Source of the DNA: Paratinospora sagittata
Lineage: Eukaryota > Streptophyta > Magnoliopsida > Ranunculales > Menispermaceae
Direction: 5' to 3'
Length of the DNA stretch: 64,000 bases
Assembly (NCBI GenBank): GCA_035771175.1
Contig: CM069594.1
Coordinates: forward strand, 12,276,620 to 12,340,619
In this document: in pieces, positions 56,143 through 64,000 of the stretch
How positions within the stretch are numbered: position 1 is the stretch's first letter
Layout of the letters: the number at the start of each line of letters is the position of its first letter
The notes under the pieces: model-generated
Database searches by the model: none
What the model was told of the DNA's origin: nothing
Seen by the model: only the letters and a program-made list of their open reading frames with translations
Made by a program: the position numbers and the translations under genes

Positions 56143-57487
56143 TGTTATCTCAAGGAACTCCACGATAAGAATGTTTTGATGATTCCAAATAACTCAAGTT
56201 TGTGTAATCTAATGATCTTGTTTTTCAGATCTATAAAAAATGAAGAACCAAGCTTACAAGTCTATTGAATGTCATAGATCGAAGTTTCAAGATTTTCAGC
56301 GCTTAGAATGTAAAGCCATTTATCAAACTACTCTCAACAAGATTTAATCAATTGCATGTTTTGATCGATATGTTTTAAAAGTATTTTAAATGATTTAAAT
56401 TCTTAATTTTAAGTGTTTGATTTGATTGAAGTTTAGTTGATTTAATCGTGTTTTGAAAGTTTAAGTTAATTTCAAAAATCAGTTTTTATGTGTTCAATTA
56501 GGACGCTAAAATCTTAGCAACACTCTCTTGAACTTGGTAAGTTGGGACGCTGATGAAACATTAAGACACTGATAATGTTCAAGGTTGAAATGTACTTATT
56601 CATCAAGACGCTTACTTCATCAGTAGTGGCCTTATTTAAGTAAACCTGTGAACTTGTCAGGACGCTGACTCAGTATCAACTCATTGATTATTTTTCGAGT
56701 TTTAAATTGCTTTTAAATATCAGAACGCTTACTTGTTAGTAACGCCCTCGTGAATTTTTCAATTTGATTTCAGAGCTCAAACTGCTTTAGTTTTTCAAAG
56801 TGTTTTATTTGAAACTTAGCTTATTCAAAATATTTTCATACTAAGCTTAATTTATGTCTTTCTTTGAAAATCTATTTGATAGTTACTGAACTATTTTCAC
56901 TCAAATTTGCAGCACTGTTTTAATCATAGATCATTCTTGCTGAACGAGAAAATTGAGAAATAGTTCATAGGATACAAATTTACTTCATTTCATATCTTGT
57001 GTAAATGTATCCAGTTGTAACAGTAGTTATACAAACTACTGAGTATCAAACATTGTTTATGTTTTTCCAAGTGGTTGTTCTTAAGCTAGTAAGTTGAAAG
57101 GTTTAGGTTAGTATCACACACGAAAGTTGAGATAGGTTGTTCTCTCGCCTGTAAGTAGAGTGGAATAGGTAGTTTTCTAGCCTGTAAGTTGAGAAGTTTA
57201 GGTTAGTTTCAAGCCTGCAAGTTGAGCATTGTAACGGTTGTTCTCACACCCAAAAGTTGAGAAAAGGTGTAACGGTTTGGTTCTCACCCCTAAGAGAATC
57301 CCTTAGTGAAGAGGTTTTAAATCTTAACTGAGGAGGTTAGGTAGTGGACGTAGGCAAGTAGCCGAACCACTCTAAATTGACAGTGTTGATTCTATTTACA
57401 TTTTTGCATTTACTTATTGCCATTGCATTAATTATAATTGTCTAAGTGTCCAATTCACCCCCTTTCTTGGACATACCTAGGCCAACA
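56143..57487 (+). repeat. Sirevirus-type solo LTR (1345 bp) in gypsy RT
   Basis: It starts TGTTATCTCAAGGAAC and ends TTGGACATACCTAGGCCAACA. GGTAA precedes (56138-56142) and follows it (57488-57492), a perfect target duplication, and no internal region is present. It carries a hairpin-type region (for example near 56500 and 56720) and the U5 repeat block (57065-57290). Confidence 0.9.
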
Positions 57488-57786
57488 GGTAATCCATGCA
57501 AATCTGCAAGAAACACCTCTGGGAATTCTCTCACAACTGGAATGTTATCGAGCTTGACCTCACTAGTCTTCCCATCATTTGGTATCAAACTAGCCAATCC
57601 TTCTTTCTCTTCATCATCTGTTACCAATCTATCTTTAGTAGTTGGTTTATCTGATGCTCCACCCTACTCGAAGGTAAGATATCTAGGAATTTTGAATATA
57701 ATCTATTTGGCAAAGCAGTTTACATAAGCATGATAAGTTGTAAGCCAATCCATTCCCAAGATAGAATCAAACTCCAAGAACTCTAG
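57488..57786 (-). pseudogene. pol: Gypsy protease-RT linker fragment (minus strand)
   Basis: The minus strand gives LEFLEFDSILGMDWL (just left of 57786), stops near 57670-57700, then LVTDDEEKEGLASLIPNDG and VKLDNIPVVREFPEVF, ending LADLHGLP at 57488. It is homologous to element B protease end and RT start. It is interrupted on the left by the solo LTR and on the right by another LTR start at 57787. Confidence 0.8.
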
Positions 57787-58290
57787 TGTTGTCACCCTTG
57801 TGTATTTTGATGATTACAAACAATATTCATGGAGTACTAATCACTTTGACTAAGCTGTTTAAGCTTAAAATGATCAAATCACAAAAGTCAACAAAAAAGG
57901 CAAAGTCAAAGTTCCAAGTGAATCAAAACAACGTCTGATCAAGATCAATCTTTGTATGTAATTTCTTAGATTCAAACTAGGGTTTTGAATTCTCTTTAGT
58001 TTGATTAGCCAAATCATTGCGTGCTTGTATTATACTTTAAAACCATTTGTTTTTGCGAAGTCAAACCGACTTTCGATATAGTCAAAATCTTGACTTTCAT
58101 CAAATATGAGTTTAACACTTGCATGAACTTCAATTTGATCAAATCCAGTGTTTTCAAGTGTTTTTAGACTTATTTGATTGAGAAAACATGTTTTGATTGC
58201 AAAGATTTTCAAGGAAAACATTTTTTATGTTTTTGTGTAATGCAAAAACGCGTTTCTATGGCAAAAAACATTTCTTTCTTTTTAGGCATT
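57787..58290 (+). repeat. Sirevirus-type LTR fragment, second family
   Basis: It starts TGTTGTCACCC within gypsy sequence and follows the LTR at 53293 (TTTTGATGATTACAAACAA, ACTAATCNCTTTGAC). A perfect palindrome AAACGCGTTT lies at 58246-58255, like those at 53877-54210. It breaks off near 58290, where gag of another gypsy element begins, so the element was truncated. Confidence 0.65.
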
Positions 58291-59610
58291 TCTGGCAAGT
58301 TCGACCACACACAATAGATGCAGAAAGTTCATATGCACCTAAGCTTGTTAAGTTGGATTTTCCCCATTTCAATGGCGAGGAAGACCCTGCAAGCTGGTTG
58401 TGTATAACAAAGCAAGTTTTTCAATTTCAACAAACACCAGAAAATGAACATGTTTCGCTGGCTTTTTTTCATCTTGAAGGTGATGCCCAATTATGGTACC
58501 AACTGTTGAAACAAGAGATGGAACTCATATCATGGGAAGAATTCTCTCTCGTTTTAGTCTGAGCCAATTTTATGACTTTTTTGGTGAGCTGACTAAGCTA
58601 CAACAAAAAGGGTACTATAAAGGACTATCAAACACAATTTTAGAAACTGTTAGCAAAGGCTGGTTATCTTCCCCAGGATCGACAAGTGAGTTTATTTAGC
58701 AGCAGATTACCAGACTCTATTCGAACTGGGGTACAAGCGGCTAAACCCACGTTTTTATCTGTTGCAATCGGGTTGGCCCGCTTATATGAAGCACACAATA
58801 TGGCTTGACCAAAGGGAAATCTCTCTAACCCACAACAAAACACTTCTAGTACTACTTCAACTAACCCAACCTCCATTCCTGTACGAAGAATGTCTCAATT
58901 GGAGTTACAAGAGAGGCGAAAAAAAGGGTTATGTTATAACTGCAATGAGAAATTTGTTTTGGGACACATATGTAAGAAGTTATTCCTCATAGAAGGATGC
59001 ATTGAAGAAGAGGATGGTGATGTCATCATGGAGGATGATGGGACAGAGGCCATTGTTTCCACTGTCTTGACACCTTAAATTTCTCTCCACGCCATTAGTG
59101 GGGTCCGTACACCATAAATTATTCAGGTTAAAGGCACGCTCGAACATGTAACTATTTTTGTTTCTATTGACTCGGGAAGTACCCATAATTTTGTTAGTGA
59201 AAAACTAGCAAACAAAATGGGTTTGAAGCTTTTATGTGGTAGAAGATTTGAAGTTGATGTGGCATCTGGTGAAAAGCTCATAAGTCTAGGTAAATGTTCC
59301 AATGTTAAACTCACTTTACAAAGAGTTCCAATTCAGGTTGATTTTTACATATTACCCCTTGAAGCATATGATGTGGTCTTAGGCACTCAATGGCTATGTA
59401 CATTGGGTCCTATAATGTGGGATTTTTCTTAGTTTTAGATGAAGTTCCAGGTGAATGATAATGAAGTGAAGCTGTAAGGACTTTGCATTCCTAAAAATAA
59501 AAATATCAATGAGAGTCAAATGGAGCAAGTCACTAAAAAGGCCATAAAAGGAGTTCTCTTAAAAATGTTTCTCTTGGAAGTTGTACAAGACCAACCATTA
59601 GGATCTTTTC
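58291..59610 (+). pseudogene. gag: Gypsy gag and protease of another lineage (broken)
   Basis: The gag core SYAPKLVKLDFPHFNGEEDP, WLCITKQVF, LAFFHLEGDAQLWYQLLKQE is at about 58330-58530. It goes on in shifted frames (FYDFFGELTKLQQKG; RQVSLF-like; LARLYEAH). A zinc-binding motif CYNCNEKFVLGHIC is near 58930-58975. An acidic linker and the protease site SIDSGSTHNFVS (near 59164) and VVLGTQWL (near 59380) follow. Stops and frameshifts are frequent. The gag type (LDFP.FNG.DP..WL) differs from A and B and recalls Reina-like chromoviruses; lineage is tentative. It is cut near 59610 by a minus-strand Sirevirus LTR. Confidence 0.75.
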
Positions 59611-60688
59611 TATTGGCCCAGATTTGTCCAAGAGGTGGGTGAATTTGACACTTAGTAGATTTCAACATTTCTTTTAAATGTAAGAAATATTGAAGGCAGA
59701 TTAAATAGAGTATAACAAATAAACACAATGAAAGTAAAAAAGACAGAACAAACATGATTTATAGTGGTTTAGCCTCGCCTACATCCACTACCTAACCTCC
59801 TCAGTTAGGATTTGTCCAAACCCCACTAAGGATCTTTTTACAGGTGAAGACCAAACCGATACACTTTCTCAACTTACTGGGTGTGAGAAGAACCGTTATA
59901 CTTTCTCAACTTACGAGTGTGAGAAGAACCTTTTCTCAACTTTCGGATGTGAGAATAACCTTTTTTCAACTTCTGGGTGTAAGAAAAACCTTTACAATTT
60001 CGAGCAACACTTGCTCTATCCCAGTGACTAACTAGCACTAATATTTGAATACAAGATGAGATATGATTCCCTTTACTTAGAATCAAAGTAATACTTTTGA
60101 AGTTTTGGTTCGAACCTTCTGTTACCACAGATTCAACAAAATATGTATGATGAAGTTCGGCTGAAAACTGGTTCAAAAAGCTTGTCTTCTTCAATGAATT
60201 TTTGAAAAGATATAAATGAAGATCAACTAATCCAAAAGACTTAATGTATTTCAAAAGATCGTGAGTTCAAAAGCAGAGAGTAGAAGACTAACTTCCCAAA
60301 GTTTTTGCACAAGGGAAAACTGTTAATACTTTTTGAATGGATTTCAGTTTTCGTATTGATAGATCGATGATCTTTGATCTGCTTTAAGGCAAGATATATA
60401 TAGAAATAACAGTGGCGCAATGGACTTGGTGATTTTGGTGCACAAAGTCATTTAAAAAACAACGAATACATTCTTTCTCGAAACAGATCGATTCAGCTCT
60501 GTGCAATTACAATGATAACACCTGAATCTTTTAATCTTTCATGAAAGAGGAATGCTCTGATAAAGTATTAGAACGTTCGGAAAAGATTCAAAATGTTCTG
60601 AAAATTTTTACACAATTTTGAAAAAGTGTAAGTATCAGAACAGTGACAATGTCGAATTAGCATCTTGAGTGGTTAATCAGCGTCCAGA
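59611..60688 (-). repeat. Sirevirus-type LTR fragment (minus strand)
   Basis: From TATTGGCCCAGATTTGTCC it follows the minus-strand LTR order, with a U5 repeat block (59870-60000) and a TATA candidate (TATATATA near 60391-60400). It ends at AATCAGCGTCC near 60685 inside the hairpin region, where the next gypsy LTR starts. Its outer end has TATTGG where TGTTGG is expected. Confidence 0.7.
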
Positions 60689-62648
60689 TGCGTGTACGTA
60701 CACTGAAGAGTATAATACATGTATACATGCTATGTGTACATGTGTCAAATGAACTTGAAAATGTCAAAAGTGAGTCCAGAATATGATTTTAAATAATTCA
60801 ACATGTGGATTGAGTGTATAGAAGAAGAATAATGGATTTAACAAAAATAAAAGACAAATTAAATTCACTGTTCATAAGCGGGTATTGTTCACAGAACAGT
60901 ACAAGAGAAAAAGAAATGAATTAAACGAAGTTGCAAGAAGGAGAAAACGAAAGAAAGAAGAAGAGAGAAAGGAAAGAAGAAAAAGGGAAAACGCGGGATT
61001 CACGTCAAATTCAGACTCGCGGTAAGTGATTTTCACTCTATTTCTTCGTAAAATTGATCTCTAAGCTAGATGTAACCTTTTTTTCGGAGTAATTTTTGTT
61101 GTGGAGCCGTTTTACGGCATTTTCAAAAATTGGGGTTTTGCCCCAACGTGAATGAAAATCCGCTAGGAAGGTTGGAAAACACTTCCTAGGTTGTAGGAAC
61201 CTTAAATATATGGTTAGATTGAATTTATATGTTCATTTGGAATTGTTATAGCCGTTGGAAGTTTGTTTGAATTTAGAGTTTACATTGGAGACCATTTGAA
61301 TCAATTAAAGCCGATGAAACTCCAGTTTAAGGCTATAGAATGGTAAAATGAACTGTTGCGAGTCCATCGATGCAAATTTCATAATTTTTGGAGACCGTTT
61401 GACAATTTTAGTAAAAATTTATATGTTTCCAATGAATAGCGACACGTGAACAGTGACGTGAATAGTACTATGATCATATCCAGTGAATAAAATGGAATTA
61501 AAATCCAATGAAACTCCGGTTTGCGATCATAGAATCGTAGAAAACTGACTTCTGGACGTTTCGATGTTAAGAACATGATTTGTGGATATGACATTATATG
61601 TATTTTCATGGTGACATAACCCCATCTTAGCTGTTGAATCAGCTAGGAAATTTGAGTATTAGTAATAGTATTTTGGTGAGTTGAAATGGTGATGCTCATG
61701 ATAATCTACGGTTAATTTCAGTGTTTAAATTGAGAACTTGCATTGTTCTTGAGGAAGCAATTATGATGGACGTTTATTGTTGCTCGATTTGAGAGGATAT
61801 ATTGGCTTAGAAACCCCGTGTAACCACTGTGAGTATAGTTTTCTTGATTTGGTTCTTGTATGGCATTGTACACATATAAAATGTTTGATTGGATGCATTT
61901 TATATATTTATATGTAATGCATTGAGTTTTTATGGATCATGCAAACTGATTTTTAGCATTTGGAGCTTATAATAATGTCATTTCGTTAGGAATTAGACCC
62001 GGATGAGGTTTTGCGAAACCTCATTGTCAGTAGGCCTGTCCTAACAAGGGTTGCGATCCTTGAAATGACTGTGAATTGGGTAATGAGAGGCTGTGGCTAC
62101 CTTGTAACGGCCATACAAGGGTTAGACCCGCTCTCTTGCCTTGAAGGAGGGAGATGGTAAAGTTTTTGATGAAACTGTGCACTGATTTATTGAATGCGCG
62201 TAAACTATATATTGTGTGCATGTATATTATTTTGCTGAATGTTGCATATGGGATTTTGAAATATTTTAATTTAAACGATTTGATATGCCATGTTTCCTTA
62301 AATGCATGCGATGGTCATGTCAAGAGCTATACTCACTGAGCTTGTTGATTGCTCACTCCATTTCCTCCAATATTTCAGGTATTGAGTCGAAGGGAAAAGG
62401 AAAAATCTGTGAGTGATAATCACGTGAGCCTTCGTCTGGTATGTGTATGTATGCTTGGAGAAAATATGTTATATTTTTGTTATTTTGATATGTATAATTA
62501 TCACATACTATATATATAATATCTCCTAGATGGGTTGTGTGGTAATATTATATAATGCTGGGGATGATGAAATGAGATGATCATAGATATTTATCTGGTG
62601 AGAATTTAATTTGTGGAATGAATGGAATGAATGTGAGTGGATTGATTA

Positions 62649-62684
<36 letters not shown>

Positions 62685-62889
62685 ATTGGATTTGATTTGT
62701 GATATATCAGGAAAAAAATGTGAAATGTCCATTTTATGGGGAGGTGCTGTCAAAATTTCTGTAAATTTTGGGAATGATTGTGAATGTCCGTTGAGGCTGA
62801 CAGTGTATTATGTACTTTATATGGGTATGTACAGTGTATAGTATACTGTGCCGGTCATGACGTCAGCCTACATCAGGGGCGTCGTGACA
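60689..62889 (+). repeat. Gypsy C 5' LTR (2201 bp)
   Basis: It starts near TGCGTGTACGTACACTG, where Sirevirus LTR similarity ends, and ends GTCGTGACA, followed by the primer site. The end (GCCGGTCATGACGTCA...GGGCGTCGTGACA) matches the element B LTR end, showing relatedness. A GA-rich tract at 60928-60995 and a (TA)n run at 62650-62682 are included. The exact start base is inferred. Confidence 0.75.
62650..62682. repeat. (TA)n microsatellite
   Basis: About 16 uninterrupted TA dinucleotides inside the gypsy C LTR. Confidence 0.95.
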
Positions 62890-62893
62890 ATAT

Positions 62894-62905
62894 TGGTATC
62901 AGAGC
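62894..62905 (+). other. Primer binding site of gypsy C (tRNA-Met)
   Basis: TGGTATCAGAGC, fully complementary to the 3' end of plant initiator tRNA-Met, four bases after the LTR. Confidence 0.9.
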
Positions 62906-63075
62906 CTAGGTTTAAAATCCTTAAAAGATAAAAGCTTTAATGATATTATGATTGATTGTATGGGTATATATATGGGAAGTCCTATTATGCTGAGCCTAAT
63001 CCAATATATTATCTTGACTGAGAATCATCTGAGATGATGAATTCTAGATTTAGAAAGGAATAGTCAAGATTAGCA

Positions 63076-64000
63076 ATGGAAATTGCTGATCACGAAAGGA
63101 TCAGAAGGCTGAAAGAAAAAGAACTGGATGTAATCCAATGCTATTAAATTATATAACTTATATGTGGCTAATAACTACCCAACAACAACGAAATTCACAG
63201 CTTATGAGCTTGTGACAAAGTTGTAATGTGAGAAAGACAGAGGCTTGAACCATTGATAGCTCCAGATGTGGGTGCTAATGGTGTGAGTACCTCTGGAACA
63301 ACATATATAGTTAAGACTGAAGTAAAAATAAATAAATATAAGGTCTCAATGATAAGCCAGATGGAATGAAAAGATATGTGAAAGTTATGGAAACTTTCAG
63401 GAGAAGAGGCTCTCTTATCTTAACTGGCAGTCTGATAGTAGACGGAGTAAAAAATTTGCTACTCTAAGTGGAGACCATCTTAGAGAATGATTAAATCTCT
63501 GAAAATGATAAAGCAAGTTAGCTAAGTTTAAGCTAACTGATGATAAAAGATAATAGAAAATTGGGTTAAGGACTCCTGAGATGATTAAGGCATGAGATTA
63601 ATTAAAGAAGCTATTTTATAAGGGTTTCTATCATCATACTGAAATTGATTTAAGGCATGCAAAATTTTATCTTGTTAAAATGTAGTAACATGCCTAACCA
63701 TAAATACAAACATGAATTAAATAGACTGGTATAGTGTATTTTTGGAATGATCACTATGGATACTCTGAGAATGATAAGGATCTAGAATAAATTATGGGAT
63801 CCTATACGACAGGTTTGCTAATTGTTGGGTTATAAATATATGCGCAAGTTGTGAGGCAACCTATAACTTTCAGGTTAGCCAAAGTTGTGGTGAAATTGTT
63901 AACACCAGCAATAGTGAGATAGCTTGCACTGCCGTTAGAAGCCGAGTCCTCAACACCAGTGTTAGGTAAAAGGAGAACTAAGTAATGTAAGAAAATGTTG
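63076..64000 (+). pseudogene. gag: Gypsy C gag (heavily decayed, runs off window)
   Basis: From ATG 63076 the translation MEIADHERIRRLKEKELDVIQ resembles the element B gag start. It stops after about 23 codons. Later pieces keep the order of element B gag through many stops and shifts: RYVKVMETFRR (for RYEKVMKAFKF) near 63390, METIL-like near 63470, KLGLRTPEM region near 63560, and ALFAP/RIRDG-like pieces near 63750. The match is by order and short identities only. Confidence 0.6.

Larger units (their letters stand above)
60689..64000 (+). mobile_element. Gypsy element C, 5' part (continues past the window)
   Basis: 5' LTR 60689-62889, primer site, a leader closely related to that of element B (TTTAAAATCCTTAAAAGATAAA) and a decayed gag. 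It inserted into a Sirevirus-type LTR fragment. Its 3' half lies beyond the window. Confidence 0.75.

Noticed and set aside
55871..56179. 102-codon plus-strand ORF
   Set aside because: It is antisense to gypsy RT, a shadow of the real frame, and crosses into the solo LTR.
1..64000. Host protein-coding gene
   Set aside because: Every ORF with recognisable similarity belongs to a retrotransposon family; no exon-intron structure of a cellular gene was seen.

Overview
The window looks like repeat-packed intergenic DNA from a flowering plant, most likely a eudicot with a large genome. I found no host gene, tRNA, rRNA or CRISPR array. Nearly everything recognisable is an LTR retrotransposon or a piece of one. 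The plant assignment rests on four things: Ty3/gypsy chromovirus polyproteins with a C-terminal chromodomain-like segment; Ty1/copia Sirevirus-type elements with the AAGGGGGAGATTG polypurine tract and an extra envelope-like ORF; Athila-like elements with a tRNA-Asp primer site; and chromovirus tRNA-Met primer sites (TGGTATCAGAG). The species cannot be told from the sequence.

Layout. 1-640 is an AT-rich tandem repeat of about 225 bp. 718-2045 is a broken envelope-like / 'putative plant transposon protein' ORF. 2826-9594 is gypsy element A (gag-pol with ten nonsense codons, 3' LTR 8161-9594, no 5' LTR found). 9595-12413 is debris of Sirevirus-type LTRs and gag, AT-rich filler and a cluster of near-palindromes. 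12414-15906 is an old, mostly unreadable gypsy-like stretch. 15907-20601 is the 3' half of a Sirevirus-like element (envelope-like pseudogene plus 3' LTR). 20742-21718 and 32337-32374 are two parts of one Sirevirus-type LTR, split by gypsy element B (21719-32336), the best preserved element here, with both LTRs and a perfect 5-bp target duplication. 32372-33945 is the end of an Athila-like element. 33946-35391 and 41937-42180 are two parts of a minus-strand envelope-like pseudogene, split by a non-autonomous Athila-like element (35397-41931, target duplication AACAT), whose own 5' LTR holds a Sirevirus solo LTR. 42181-44781 is a badly decayed minus-strand gypsy pol. 44782-45227 is an element-B-family LTR stub. 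45228-47273 is an Athila-like LTR plus gag. 47274-52500 is a minus-strand Sirevirus (3' LTR plus broken pol). 52716-55517 is a plus-strand Sirevirus tail and 3' LTR. 55518-57786 is a minus-strand gypsy protease/RT fragment interrupted by a solo LTR (target duplication GGTAA). 57787-60688 holds LTR fragments around a second-lineage gypsy gag/protease. 60689-64000 is the 5' LTR, primer site and decayed gag of a third B-like gypsy element running off the window.

How the parts relate: the elements are nested, and the layers can be ordered from target-site duplications and from related uninterrupted LTR copies elsewhere in the window. Coding decay is largely by nonsense mutation, and in element B all four stops are explained by C-to-T change at CG or CHG sites. 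The most interesting unexplained signal is in the LTRs. Several unrelated LTR families each carry their own array of short CG-containing palindromes or hairpins upstream of the presumed TATA box. One array has a strict 8-11-8 (27 bp) geometry repeated in at least twelve units over three LTRs; another is a 20-bp-phased set of GAACGTTC palindromes ending 17 bp before TATATAA.
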